Made by a program: the position numbers and the translations under genes. From Paenibacillus caseinilyticus (GTDB lineage Bacteria; Bacillota; Bacilli; Paenibacillales; NBRC-103111): a stretch of 64,000 nt of DNA. The stretch covers positions 186,001 to 250,000 of the forward strand of contig NZ_JAQAGY010000003.1 in the NCBI RefSeq assembly GCF_027533645.1, given 5' to 3'. The stretch's first letter is position 1. Each line of letters begins with the position of its first letter. This document shows, one piece after another, positions 26,914-37,059 of the stretch. The notes beneath the pieces are model-generated. The model had not been told where the DNA came from. It made no database searches and saw only the letters and a program-made list of their open reading frames with translations.

Positions 26914-28600
26914 GCAGAATCGTAACGGAGGCGGGAGAGAGCCCATCTTGGGGCAGGGCCACCGTCTCCTCCGACAGCATAAATTCCTGGCCCAGCGCAT
27001 GATGCAGCGCCTCTTCGATCGTCTCGACCGGAATGACCTGCAGTCCGTTCAGATCCGCGAAGATCTCCTGCCAGTTCTCTTTGGGGATAATGACCTTCGT
27101 CGCTCCTGCCTGGAATGCGGCCTCCACTTTGGCGATCACGCCTCCAACCGGTTTGATCCGGCCGTGAATCGAAATCTCGCCGGTCATCGCCAGGTGGTTG
27201 TCAACCGGCACCCTCCGGATGGCGGATGTGATGGCGATCGCCATCGACACGCCCGCGGACGGACCGTCGATCGGGGTTCCTCCCGGAAAGTTGATATGAA
27301 GATCGTAATCATACGGCTTGATGTTAAGCCGCCGGAGCACGGTCAGCACATTCTCGACGGAACCGCGGGCCATGCTCTTGCGCCGCAGCGTCCGGGACCC
27401 TCCCCCCATCTCCTCTTCGTCCACCACCCCGGTGATCGTGAACTTCCCAGCTCCGGTGGCCGCGGGAATCGCGGTGACCTCGATATCCATTAGGGTGCCA
27501 AGGTTCGGCCCATACACGGCCAGCCCGTTGACCAGCCCGACTTCCGGCTGGCCGGCAATCTTCTTCTCGGGCCGCGGGGGAATCTGGGAGGAGTTCACCA
27601 CCCACTCGATGTCCGCCGCGGTGACTTCGCGCCGCTGGTCCGTCAGCGCCATCCCGGCTGCAAGCTGAATGACATTGACCGCTTCGCGGCCGTTGGTGGC
27701 GTATTTCTTGACCACTTCAATGGCCGGCTCGCTCACAGGGAACCCGATCTTCTGCAGTGCCTTCGAAGCAATATCCCCGATCTCGCCGGGCAGCAGCGGA
27801 CGGAAGTAGATCTCCATGCAGCGCGAGCGGATAGCCGGCGGCAGCTCCTGGGGATTGCGGGTTGTCGCGCCGACGAGACGAAAGTCCGCCGGAAGCCCGT
27901 TCTGGAACACGTCGTGAATGTAGCCCGGGACATTCGAATCCTCGGAATTATAGTACGCGCTCTCCAGGAAGACCTTCCGGTCCTCCAGTACCTTTAATAA
28001 TTTATTCATCTGATGCGGATGCAATTCACCGATCTCGTCAATAAACAGAATGCCGCCGTGGGCTTTGGTTACCGCCCCCGGCTTGGGCTGGGGAATCCCC
28101 GCCACCCCCATCGCTCCAGCTCCCTGATAAATCGGGTCATGCACGGAACCGATCAGCGGATCCGCTATGCCGCGCTCATCGAAGCGGGCGGTCGTCGCGT
28201 CGATCTCGTTGAACTTCGCGTCCGGACGGAACGGCGATTCCGGATTCTTCTTCGCCTCTTCCAGCACCACTCTCGCGGCGGCAGTCTTCCCGACTCCGGG
28301 AGGGCCATAGATTATGACATGCTGAGGGTTCGCCCCGCAGAGAGCGGCTTTGAGTGCCCGCAAGCCTTCCTTCTGCCCTACGATGTCTTCCATCGCCGAG
28401 GGTCTCGTCTTCTCCGCAAGCGGCTTGTTCAGGGAGATGGAACGAAGCTTGCGCAGCTTCTCCAGCTCCTTCTTCGATTCTTTATCCACTGCCGTGCGGT
28501 TCGTCTGTTGGTTCCGCAGCAAATTCCAGAAATACATCCCGATAACAATGGCGAAAAACAGCTGAACGACCATCATTACAACCGTGATACTCAAGGACAT
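26897..28600 (-). CDS. lonB: Forespore-type Lon protease LonB
   Basis: A membrane-anchored Lon-like ATPase-protease; in Bacillus LonB is made in the forespore. I place the start at ATG 28600 (MSLSITVVMMVVQLFFAIVI), with GGGAGG 4 bases upstream; this gives 567 residues. Residues 3-22 form a transmembrane anchor. The Walker A motif is [10 protein letters not shown] and Walker B is GILFIDEIGEL. The protease domain has Ser in PIDGPSAGVSM and Lys in PVGGVIAKVEAAFQAG. There is no LAN domain, as expected for LonB. It appears monocistronic. Confidence 0.93.
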   Translation of the reverse strand: MSLSITVVMMVVQLFFAIVIGMYFWNLLRNQQTNRTAVDKESKKELEKLRKLRSISLNKPLAEKTRPSAMEDIVGQKEGLRALKAALCGANPQHVIIYGPPGVGKTAAARVVLEEAKKNPESPFRPDAKFNEIDATTARFDERGIADPLIGSVHDPIYQGAGAMGVAGIPQPKPGAVTKAHGGILFIDEIGELHPHQMNKLLKVLEDRKVFLESAYYNSEDSNVPGYIHDVFQNGLPADFRLVGATTRNPQELPPAIRSRCMEIYFRPLLPGEIGDIASKALQKIGFPVSEPAIEVVKKYATNGREAVNVIQLAAGMALTDQRREVTAADIEWVVNSSQIPPRPEKKIAGQPEVGLVNGLAVYGPNLGTLMDIEVTAIPAATGAGKFTITGVVDEEEMGGGSRTLRRKSMARGSVENVLTVLRRLNIKPYDYDLHINFPGGTPIDGPSAGVSMAIAITSAIRRVPVDNHLAMTGEISIHGRIKPVGGVIAKVEAAFQAGATKVIIPKENWQEIFADLNGLQVIPVETIEEALHHALGQEFMLSEETVALPQDGLSPASVTILHADAP

Positions 28601-28793
28601 CAGGCCTCCCATCGTCGCAGCGGAACAGCATAGCTGTACAGCCGCAACCATTCAATTAATATAATTGGTAGTATTGCCCTCTCATGGAAGCATTAATCCC
28701 GCAGCGGGGAGAAACTTTTTGGGGGAAGCTACTAGAGCAGGAAGTCGGAGTGAGAATCATTGGAGCAACATGACGCAGAGGAGGAAAGATATC

Positions 28794-29549
28794 ATGGAGA
28801 GACACCGACGCTTACGAAGATGGCTGCTGAGACTGCTGCTGGGCGGACTGGCGGCCGGGATCCTTCCCGCGTTCGAACCCCCATCGGCCGCTGAGCAAGA
28901 GCAGCCCCCTGCTATCGACCAGCTGCTGCTGCCGGAGATTCGCACGGACTACCCCGCCCTATCCCAGACGGATATCCTGATTGATGTCGGACATGGAGGC
29001 GTTGACGGGGGAACCGTATTCGATCATATACTGGAGAAGGACATTAACCTGGCGATTGCCCGCAAAACCTATGAGGCCCTGCGCAGCAGCGGTTATACCG
29101 TACTGCTCGACCGGGTGGGAGACTATGCGCTGAGCAGCGACAACCGCTGGCTGAACAATCCTTCGAGGCATATCAAAGACCTCGCCCAGCGCAGCCATCT
29201 CGCCAAAGAAGTGGAGCCCAAAGTCATGGTCTCCCTGCATGTCAATTCGGCCAAGCGGCCATCGAAGCGCGGGGCCCTGCTCATCCACCAGAAAGGAGCC
29301 GAGAGCCGTAAGCTCGCAGGCTGCCTGCAGGAGGCCTTGAACCCGCTCTACGGAACGGATACGAAACCGGTCTACGGCCGCAGCTACTACCTGCTGAAGC
29401 ATGTCCGGGCGCCGTCCGTCATTGTGGAAATGGGCTTCCTGACGAATGCGGAGGACCGCAGGCTGCTGACGGAGGAGGCCTCCCAGCAGCAGATTGCCGA
29501 GCGGATTGCCGCCGGGATCCGGACGTATCTGGATGTGCATTCGCGCTGA
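28794..29549 (+). CDS. N-acetylmuramoyl-L-alanine amidase (Amidase_3, CwlD-like)
   Basis: A zinc amidase that cuts the MurNAc-L-Ala bond of peptidoglycan. The start ATG 28794 (MERHRRLRRWLLRLLLGGLAA) follows AGGAGGAAAGAT; the product has 251 residues with an N-terminal signal or anchor at about 10-27. The zinc ligands are His in DVGHGG, Glu in HILEKDINLAIA and His in SLHVNSA. The catalytic Glu is in VEMGFLTN. Size and single-domain form resemble CwlD, which makes muramic lactam in spore cortex, but assignment to CwlD rather than another Amidase_3 is inferred. It is transcribed divergently from lonB. Confidence 0.88.
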   Translation: MERHRRLRRWLLRLLLGGLAAGILPAFEPPSAAEQEQPPAIDQLLLPEIRTDYPALSQTDILIDVGHGGVDGGTVFDHILEKDINLAIARKTYEALRSSGYTVLLDRVGDYALSSDNRWLNNPSRHIKDLAQRSHLAKEVEPKVMVSLHVNSAKRPSKRGALLIHQKGAESRKLAGCLQEALNPLYGTDTKPVYGRSYYLLKHVRAPSVIVEMGFLTNAEDRRLLTEEASQQQIAERIAAGIRTYLDVHSR

Positions 29550-29604
29550 GAACCGAACCGCAAGCAAGAGCTCTGGCAGCCCCTAATTTCGGACATGCCC
29601 AAAG

Positions 29605-29629
29605 AGCCGGATTCCCCTGGAACCCGGCT
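29605..29629. terminator. Weak hairpin between convergent genes
   Basis: The stem AGCCGG(at)TCC / GGA(ac)CCGGCT lies between the amidase and the deacetylase-fold gene. The T-rich sequence after it is poor on both strands, so it is a weak terminator at best. Confidence 0.45.
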
Positions 29630-29656
29630 TCAGTACGTCTGCCTTCTCTTTTGGAT

Positions 29657-30421
29657 TCAGGGAATCCGCATCAGCTCGGACACGGGAACAAACTGCGCCC
29701 CCTGGGCTTCCCATACCGAAATAGATTCTCTTAGCACAGCGGCCGTATGCTTGCCCGGCGGCCCCACATGGCCGATGAGCACGGTAACCTCGTGGCTTTT
29801 GACGTGCTTCTGTACTTTCATTGCCTGCTTCAAGACATGGCTCCGCGTATAGATATCGTCCATGAAGATATGGTTCTCGGCCGTCTTCACGCCCATCTCC
29901 TTGGAGAGCTTGCGGATCACACTTTTATCCGTTGTCCGGCTGTCCAGGAAGAACAGCCCCCGCTCCGCGCATACCTTAAGGATCACCCGCATCACCCGTT
30001 CGTCCGCCGTGGCTCTGGACCCCATGTGGTTGTTAATGCCGATCGCATGCGGGACATCCTCAATGGCCGCAATGACCTTCTCCCGGATCTCGTCGTCGGT
30101 TAACCGCGTCGTAATCGCTCCCGGTCCCAGCCAGCTCGCCTTCCCTTTGCGGGGCTCCATCGGGAGATGGACGAGCACCTCTTTGCCCTTCTCATAAGCC
30201 CTCTCGGCATCCGCTTTGGTCGTGGGAAGAAACGGCATGACGGCCGCCGCAAAAGGAATCGGAAGTTCAAACATCTGCTCCGTTCCGTTCATGCTGTTGC
30301 CGAAATCGTCGATCACCACGGCAATCCGTTTACGCCCCGCTTCCTCAGCAAAGCCATCCGGAGCCAAGGCCGCCGTCACCAAAAGAAGCGTCGCGGTGAG
30401 GGCGATCCATCGTTTTCTCAT
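29657..30421 (-). CDS. Divergent polysaccharide deacetylase (YibQ-like), exported
   Basis: The 254-residue product starts at ATG 30421 (MRKRWIALTATLLLVTAALA), with GGGAG 8 bases upstream, and carries a signal peptide ending near DGFAEEA. The mature part begins KRIAVVIDDFGNSMNG and has the NodB-like barrel features of the divergent deacetylase family (INNHMGSRATAD, FFLDSRTT, LIGHVGPPGKHT). The classical metal triad is not complete in the usual spacing, so catalytic activity is uncertain. It probably acts outside the membrane on wall sugars. An ispG terminator lies upstream. Confidence 0.85.
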   Translation of the reverse strand: MRKRWIALTATLLLVTAALAPDGFAEEAGRKRIAVVIDDFGNSMNGTEQMFELPIPFAAAVMPFLPTTKADAERAYEKGKEVLVHLPMEPRKGKASWLGPGAITTRLTDDEIREKVIAAIEDVPHAIGINNHMGSRATADERVMRVILKVCAERGLFFLDSRTTDKSVIRKLSKEMGVKTAENHIFMDDIYTRSHVLKQAMKVQKHVKSHEVTVLIGHVGPPGKHTAAVLRESISVWEAQGAQFVPVSELMRIP

Positions 30422-30490
30422 GCCATCCACTCCCGTCAGGTCATAGCTAATCCTTGTTGGTATGTACCATCCCTGCCTCCTTTATGCATA

Positions 30491-30544
30491 AAAGAAAAGC
30501 CCTGCGCGGAAAGCACCCTACTTCGGCACTCTCGCACAAGGCTT
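30491..30544 (-). terminator. Terminator after ispG
   Basis: The minus strand reads AAGCCTTGTGCG ... CGCGCAGGGCTT followed by TTCTTTTA, with an inner GTGC/GGTGC stem. Confidence 0.7.
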
Positions 30545-30558
30545 GATTCTATTCCGTC

Positions 30559-31668
30559 TTACACTCCGGCGTGATTCTTGCGACCCGGAATCTCCCCGGT
30601 CCGCTCGAAGTGCTCGACGATGATGTCGATTTCTTTCTTGAGCTCGCTAAGCAGATCCGCTTCCGGTACCTTACGGATCATCTCCCCGTACCGGAACAGC
30701 ATCCCTTCGCCCCGCGCGCCAGCAATGCCAATATCCGCTTCCCGCGCCTCGCCGGGACCGTTCACGGCGCAGCCCAGCACCGATACCTTGATCGGCACCT
30801 TGAGCTTCGAAATGTAGGCTTCCACCTCATTGGCAATCGAGAAGAGATCGATATCGAGTCGGCCGCAGGTCGGGCACGAAACCAGCGTAGCCGCATTCGT
30901 AATGAGCCCGAAGCTCTTCAGGAGCTCGCGGCATACTTTGACCTCTTCGACCGGATCGGCACTAAGCGAAATCCGGATCGTCGAGCCAATCCCCATACTT
31001 AAGAGAGCACCAAGGCCTGCGGCGCTCTTCACCGTTCCGGAGAAGAGTGTACCGGCCTCGGTAATCCCCAGATGAAGCGGATAACGGAAAGCCGCCGCGG
31101 CTTTGGTGTAGGCAGCTATCGCCATCGGCACGTCCGAAGCCTTCAGGGAGACGATGATGTCTCTAAAATCAAGCTCCTCGAGAATACCGATGTGGTAGAG
31201 GGCGCTCTCCACCATCGCATCCGGGGTTGGATAACCATACTTCTCCAGGAGATGGTTCTCCAGGGAACCGGCATTCACGCCGATCCGGATCGGAATCCCG
31301 CGTTCTTTGCAAGCCTTCACGACCGCTTCCACCTTCTCGCGGCGTCCAATATTGCCCGGGTTGATGCGGACCTTGTCAATGCCGTTCTCAATGGCCATTA
31401 AGGCAAGCCGGTGGTCAAAGTGAATGTCGGCCACAAGGGGAATCGAGATCTGTTTCTTGATCTCTTTGATCGCTTCGGCCGCTTCTTTGTTATTGACCGT
31501 CACCCGGACGATCTGGCACCCCGCTTCTTCGAGGCGGTGGATCTCGGCGACCGTTGCGGCTACGTCAGCTGTCTTTGTTGTACACATACTCTGGATGATT
31601 ACTTCATTGCTGCCGCCGATCGTCAGGTTCCCGACCCGGACCGGTACCGTCTCTGTTCTATGGAACAT
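30559..31668 (-). CDS. ispG: 4-hydroxy-3-methylbut-2-enyl diphosphate synthase (GcpE)
   Basis: A 4Fe-4S enzyme of the MEP isoprenoid pathway that converts MEcPP to HMBPP. The family-typical start is ATG 31668 ([19 protein letters not shown]), giving 369 residues; the open frame to 31740 adds unrelated sequence. Features include [13 protein letters not shown] and [10 protein letters not shown]. The cluster cysteines are in [14 protein letters not shown] and [11 protein letters not shown]. It follows clpX by about 118 bases that contain a striking nested hairpin, and it has its own terminator. Confidence 0.96.
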   Translation of the reverse strand: MFHRTETVPVRVGNLTIGGSNEVIIQSMCTTKTADVAATVAEIHRLEEAGCQIVRVTVNNKEAAEAIKEIKKQISIPLVADIHFDHRLALMAIENGIDKVRINPGNIGRREKVEAVVKACKERGIPIRIGVNAGSLENHLLEKYGYPTPDAMVESALYHIGILEELDFRDIIVSLKASDVPMAIAAYTKAAAAFRYPLHLGITEAGTLFSGTVKSAAGLGALLSMGIGSTIRISLSADPVEEVKVCRELLKSFGLITNAATLVSCPTCGRLDIDLFSIANEVEAYISKLKVPIKVSVLGCAVNGPGEAREADIGIAGARGEGMLFRYGEMIRKVPEADLLSELKKEIDIIVEHFERTGEIPGRKNHAGV

Positions 31669-31699
31669 GTATGGTTTTCTCTCCCATGATACCAAACAT

Positions 31700-31760
31700 C
31701 CTCCACTCCGAAGACATGTCCCGGGGGGCTCCCGGGACACCGAACCGCTTCGGATGGAGG
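31700..31760 (-). other. Nested double hairpin between clpX and ispG
   Basis: Outer arms 31700-31713 and 31748-31760 (CCTCCA(t)CCGAAG with CTTCGG(ag)TGGAGG on the minus strand) enclose a perfect inner hairpin at 31717-31739 (TGTCCCGG / CCGGGACA). No T run follows in the minus direction, so it is not a standard terminator. It may be a processing site, an ispG leader element or a weak clpX terminator. Confidence 0.7.
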
Positions 31761-31785
31761 TGCTTGGTCTTATAGTATCTCTCGC

Positions 31786-33051
<1,266 letters not shown>

Positions 33052-33066
33052 GGGATCACTCCTTTT

Positions 33067-33657
33067 CTAGGTCAAGTCACTGCGAGTGATAACCGCATCA
33101 ATGAGCCCGTATTCCTTGGCTTCCGCCGCGCTCATGAAGTTGTCTCGGTCCGTGTCGCGTTCGATTTTTTCGTAAGGCTGTCCCGTACGCGCCACATATA
33201 TTTCATTGAGCTTCTGCTTCGTCTTGATGATCCAGTCAGCGTGGATCTTGATGTCCGAAGCCTGGCCGCGAACGCCGCCCAGCGGCTGGTGAATCATCAC
33301 TTCGCTGTTCGGAAGCGCGAAGCGCTTGCCCGGCGCGCCGGCCGTCAGCAGAAGGGAGCCCATGCTGGCCGCGAGGCCTACGCAGATGGTCGAAACGTCC
33401 GGTTTAATAAATTGCATTGTATCATAAATACCCATCCCGGCGGTTACCGAACCACCCGGCGAGTTAATGTACAGATGGATGTCTTTATCCGGATCCGCTG
33501 CCGCCAGAAACAGCAGTTGGGCAATGACCAGGTTAGCGACGTCATCGTCAATCGCGCTGCCCAAAAAGATGATACGGTCTTTGAGCAAACGCGAATAAAT
33601 ATCATATGAGCGCTCGCCGCGACCTTCTTGTTCCACAACCATTGGTACCAGAGTCAT
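33067..33657 (-). CDS. clpP: ClpP protease subunit
   Basis: A serine peptidase that forms the 14-mer barrel of ClpXP and ClpCP. The 196-residue protein has the catalytic triad S98 (GLAASMGS), H123 (MIHQPLGG) and D172 ([11 protein letters not shown]). The hydrophobic handle and the [16 protein letters not shown]-terminal region are typical. It precedes clpX with a short gap. Upstream lies a gene-free repeat region of about 840 bases, so it has its own promoter. Confidence 0.98.
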   Translation of the reverse strand: MTLVPMVVEQEGRGERSYDIYSRLLKDRIIFLGSAIDDDVANLVIAQLLFLAAADPDKDIHLYINSPGGSVTAGMGIYDTMQFIKPDVSTICVGLAASMGSLLLTAGAPGKRFALPNSEVMIHQPLGGVRGQASDIKIHADWIIKTKQKLNEIYVARTGQPYEKIERDTDRDNFMSAAEAKEYGLIDAVITRSDLT

Positions 33658-33713
33658 CTATTCCAACCCCTTTACTTCATGAAATGCAGTACGTTAAAGT
33701 GCCTTACTATCGT

Positions 33714-33722
33714 ATTGTAGCA
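33714..33722 (-). promoter_or_regulatory. Possible extended -10 promoter of clpP
   Basis: On the minus strand TGCTACAAT (33722-33714) resembles an extended -10 element, about 57 bases before clpP. No good -35 box and no clear CtsR operator were seen. Confidence 0.35.
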
Positions 33723-33749
33723 TAAATCTTCCGCAAAAGCCCAATCCTC

Positions 33750-33965
33750 CCCCTAAATCCCCCTCCCGAGGGGGACCCCATGGGCTGCACCCCTGGACCC
33801 GCTGAATTGCGGGGGACCTGAGCGGACAAAGGGAGCTTCGATGGAGGGGCGGCGGAGGGATCGCGTTCGTCCGTTTCCCGTGGCTGCCTATAGGCAGCCA
33901 CGGGAAACGGACACGCTGAACAGAGGGACGGGGAACGAGAAAACCGGCGGCTCCAAGCTCCGGGA
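33750..33965. repeat. Gene-free intergenic repeat region, copy B
   Basis: It shares ordered blocks with copy A at 20.6-21.0 kb: CTCCCCCTAAATCCCCC, a TTCGATGGAGGGG block (TTCGAAGGAGGG in A), GGGATCGCGT before a palindrome, and ACACGCT after it. It also has small hairpins CCCCCT/AGGGGG and GCGGCTCC/GGAGCCGC. No gene is seen. Confidence 0.7.
33869..33912. repeat. Perfect 44-nt palindrome in copy B
   Basis: Arms 33869-33888 and 33893-33912 are exact reverse complements, and the 4-base loop TATA is itself self-complementary. GCGT (33863-33866) and ACGC (33913-33916) extend the stem after a 2-base TC bulge, the same arrangement as at 20898-20949. Confidence 0.93.
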
Positions 33966-33975
33966 GCCGCAAAGG

Positions 33976-34053
33976 GCTTAAGGAGCCTTTAAGAGCTTAA
34001 AGGCTTAAGAACTTAAAGGCTTAAAACTTAAAGACTTAAAAACTTAAGGGCTT
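33976..34053. repeat. Degenerate CTTAA-rich tandem repeat
   Basis: About eight units built on CTTAA(A/G)G(G/A) follow each other (for example CTTAAAGGCTTAAGAACTTAAAGG). They are irregular and not in a reading frame of any gene. Confidence 0.7.
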
Positions 34054-34086
34054 CATTGCCCCTCCAAGGTCGGGGCTCGAAGCCGC

Positions 34087-34418
<332 letters not shown>

Positions 34419-34453
34419 ACAAAGGCACGCTTGTGAATCACACGTGCCTTTGT
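34419..34453 (-). terminator. Terminator after tig
   Basis: The stem ACAAAGGCACG / CGTGCCTTTGT is followed by TTTTA on the minus strand. Confidence 0.8.
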
Positions 34454-34496
34454 CTCTTGTTCTATAGTACGCGGTAAGCGTTAGGTAACCTAAGGC

Positions 34497-35786
34497 TTAA
34501 GCCGATTTGCTGTTGTCAACCAGGAATGCTACGGTCTTGCGGGTAATGATGTCCGACAGCAGGGAGGACAGGTTGCCGTTGGAAGTGAAGATGCTGCGGA
34601 TCTCTGCTGCAGAACGGCCGTACATGCCGGCCAGGTTCTCGAATTCCGCGTTGATCTCTTCCTCGGATACCTCGATGCCTTCCTTCTTCGCGATGGCTTC
34701 CAGAACCAGGTTGTTGCGAACACGCTTCTCGGCGTCTTCACGCATTTGGCCCTTCAGGTCGTCAGCGCTTTGGCCCGTGAACTGGTAGTACATATCAATG
34801 TTCATGCCTTGCGTACGCAGACGGTTTTCGAATTCCTTCAGCATTTGCTCGGTTTCATCAGTGATCATGACTTCCGGAATGTCCACTTGCGCGGATGCGG
34901 CGATTTTCTCTACCGCTTCGGCTTCCTTCTTGCTCTTCGCTTCGTTCTCCTTACGCTCTTGGAGCTTCGTTTGGAGATCCGCTTTGTACTCGTCCAGCGT
35001 TTCGAACTCGCTTACGTCTTTGGCGAACTCGTCGTCCAGCTCAGGCAGGTTCTTGCGCTTGATGTCGTGCAGTACAATCTTGAATACTGCTTCTTTGCCT
35101 TTCAGCTCTTCGGAGTGGTAGCTCTCAGGGAAGGTTACCGTAATATCCTTCTCTCCGCCCTTCTCAAGGCCGACTACCTGCTCTTCGAAGCCCGGGATGA
35201 AGCTGCCGGAGCCAAGCTCGAGGGAATATCTCTCGGCTTTGCCGCCTTCGAATGCAACGCCGTCCACGAATCCTTCGAAGTCGATGACAACGACATCGCC
35301 GTCTTGTGCAGCGCCTTCTTCTACCGGTACCAGCTCGGCGTGACGGTTTTGCAGTTTTTGGAGTTCTTCTTGCACTTCTTCAGCCGTAACTTCGGAAGAT
35401 ACGGACTCGAGTTCGATGCCTTTGTATTCGCCGAGTTCCACTTCAGGCTTCACAATAACCTTCGCTTTGAATTTCAGCGTCTGGCCTTTGGCGAACTGCT
35501 CGACATCCACTTCGGGACGGTCGACCGGCTCGATGCCCGTCTCGTTCACTGCAGCTACATAAGCATCGGGAACGATGAAATCCAGAGCGTCTTGATACAA
35601 GCTTTCCACACCGAATTTGGATTCAAAGATGGCGCGGGGCACTTTGCCCTTGCGGAAACCCGGGACGTTCACTTTTTGTACGACTTTCTTGAATGCCTTG
35701 TCCAGAGCGGCGGCCACCTGTTCCGCTTCCACTTCAATATCAAGAACTCCAAGGTTCTTCTCTATCTTTTCCCAGCTTGCTTTCAT
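34497..35786 (-). CDS. tig: Trigger factor
   Basis: A ribosome-bound chaperone and prolyl isomerase. The start ATG 35786 (MKASWEKIEKNLGVLDIEVE) has GGAGGGG 9 bases upstream and gives 429 residues, the normal length; the frame to 35870 is an overextension. The N-terminal ribosome-binding domain carries PGFRKGKVPRAIFE. The FKBP-type domain covers about 160-245 (DGDVVVIDFEGFVDG, LGSGSFIPGFEEQVVG), and the C-terminal part is helical. It has a good sigma-A promoter and a terminator of its own. Confidence 0.97.
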   Translation of the reverse strand: MKASWEKIEKNLGVLDIEVEAEQVAAALDKAFKKVVQKVNVPGFRKGKVPRAIFESKFGVESLYQDALDFIVPDAYVAAVNETGIEPVDRPEVDVEQFAKGQTLKFKAKVIVKPEVELGEYKGIELESVSSEVTAEEVQEELQKLQNRHAELVPVEEGAAQDGDVVVIDFEGFVDGVAFEGGKAERYSLELGSGSFIPGFEEQVVGLEKGGEKDITVTFPESYHSEELKGKEAVFKIVLHDIKRKNLPELDDEFAKDVSEFETLDEYKADLQTKLQERKENEAKSKKEAEAVEKIAASAQVDIPEVMITDETEQMLKEFENRLRTQGMNIDMYYQFTGQSADDLKGQMREDAEKRVRNNLVLEAIAKKEGIEVSEEEINAEFENLAGMYGRSAAEIRSIFTSNGNLSSLLSDIITRKTVAFLVDNSKSA

Positions 35787-35881
35787 TTTATGCTTTCCCC
35801 TCCAAAAATTATCCATCGCAATTTTGTCACGCGGCAGCGCCATGAAACTGCCACGGACGAGCCTGCCCATATAACCATTCC

Positions 35882-35910
35882 ATTATAACCATATTATAAC
35901 GCCTTTTCAA
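35882..35910 (-). promoter_or_regulatory. Sigma-A promoter of tig
   Basis: On the minus strand TTGAAA (35910-35905) and TATAAT (35887-35882) are 17 bases apart. A second TATAAT lies within the spacer. Confidence 0.75.
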
Positions 35911-35952
35911 GGCTTGTCCTTAAGCAGCGGCCGCAGCTCCGGCCTGCAAGCT

Positions 35953-36870
35953 TCACGGCCTGCGGGTAAATATGGACGCCGCGAACAGCTGCATCGTACG
36001 GTAAGCCTGCTCCCACTGGAACATGAGATCACTCGTAATCCCGTACAACTCAAAAATCTCCGCCCGGTCCCCTCCGTCGAATACCTTCTCGAGAAGGGTC
36101 AGGTGGAGTGCGGCGGCCCACAGGTCCACACAGGCGGGGTCCTGCTTCAGCATCTGCCGGTAAGCCGCAGTGCCGTAGACGAATGCAAGGAACTCGTTCC
36201 AGGTTTCGGCAGCAAAATAAGATAAGGCCGGATATTGGGTTTCGCTGATTTCCTGCACTCTTGCAATAATTTCCTGGATCTGCGACGGAAACTGGTCGAA
36301 ACCCGCCGGCGTTTCTTCAATCTCCATCACGGCGGTTTCGCAGTTCTTGGCAAGCTCCAGCCGCCCGCTCACTCCCCGTTTGCGCAGCGTCTGCAGGGTC
36401 TTGAACTGGATCAAGGGATGCATCGGCCGCTCCGCGATCCATTCGAGCAGCGCGTCGTCAATGGCCGGATGGTTGAGGAATGCGAGCTGGTCCAAGGCCA
36501 GCAGCTGCTTGTCCACCGCTTCCTGGTGCATGAGATGCTCGAGCAGCTTCTCCGCATATTCCCCTTCCTCTTGCTTCCCGCTCAAATGCTGCCGCAGCAG
36601 CTCCTCTTCGCTCCACGAATCTTCTTCGTCCGTTCCCTCGCGTCCTTCGCCGTGAAAGGCGATGTCCGGGAACATCATTTGAAGCCAGTCGAGCAGCGAC
36701 TGCCATTCTTCCCTTGCTTTCTCGTCTTCTGAACGGCAGGAGAGCAGAAACCGCAGCAGCCCGATCGCTTCCGCATACCGCTCGGTCTCCAGCATCCGGG
36801 TCAGCTCGAACTGATAGAATTCAACCGTCTTCGGAAACAGAATGACGTTGTCGCTTGGCTGCCCGCTCAT
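35953..36870 (-). CDS. YsoA-position helical-repeat protein
   Basis: A 305-residue soluble protein (MSGQPSDNVILFPKTVEFYQ) made of helical pairs. An acidic linker (GREGTDEEDSWSEEE, about 75-95) separates an N-terminal helical unit from a HEAT/TPR-like middle (LLALDQLAFLNHPAIDDALLEWI) and a C-terminal helical domain. In Bacillus the gene upstream of tig is ysoA, a TPR protein; this gene occupies the same place. Equivalence is inferred from position and helical-repeat character only. No catalytic motif was seen, so a scaffold or chaperone-like role is possible. Confidence 0.75.
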   Translation of the reverse strand: MSGQPSDNVILFPKTVEFYQFELTRMLETERYAEAIGLLRFLLSCRSEDEKAREEWQSLLDWLQMMFPDIAFHGEGREGTDEEDSWSEEELLRQHLSGKQEEGEYAEKLLEHLMHQEAVDKQLLALDQLAFLNHPAIDDALLEWIAERPMHPLIQFKTLQTLRKRGVSGRLELAKNCETAVMEIEETPAGFDQFPSQIQEIIARVQEISETQYPALSYFAAETWNEFLAFVYGTAAYRQMLKQDPACVDLWAAALHLTLLEKVFDGGDRAEIFELYGITSDLMFQWEQAYRTMQLFAASIFTRRP

Positions 36871-37059
36871 AGTACACCGTCCTTCCCGTCTTGGGCTTTA
36901 TGAAAGCCAGTGTAACCGAAATGGCAAGCGAAAGCAAAGCACCGTACCGCCTGCCGCCGGTTCCTGACCGGTGCAAATAAAGCTATTAGTCCGCATCAGA
37001 TTCCTCCCGCGGTAACCGTTGGAATCCCCTTCGAACCAACCATCTGCCTGCCGCCGTAC

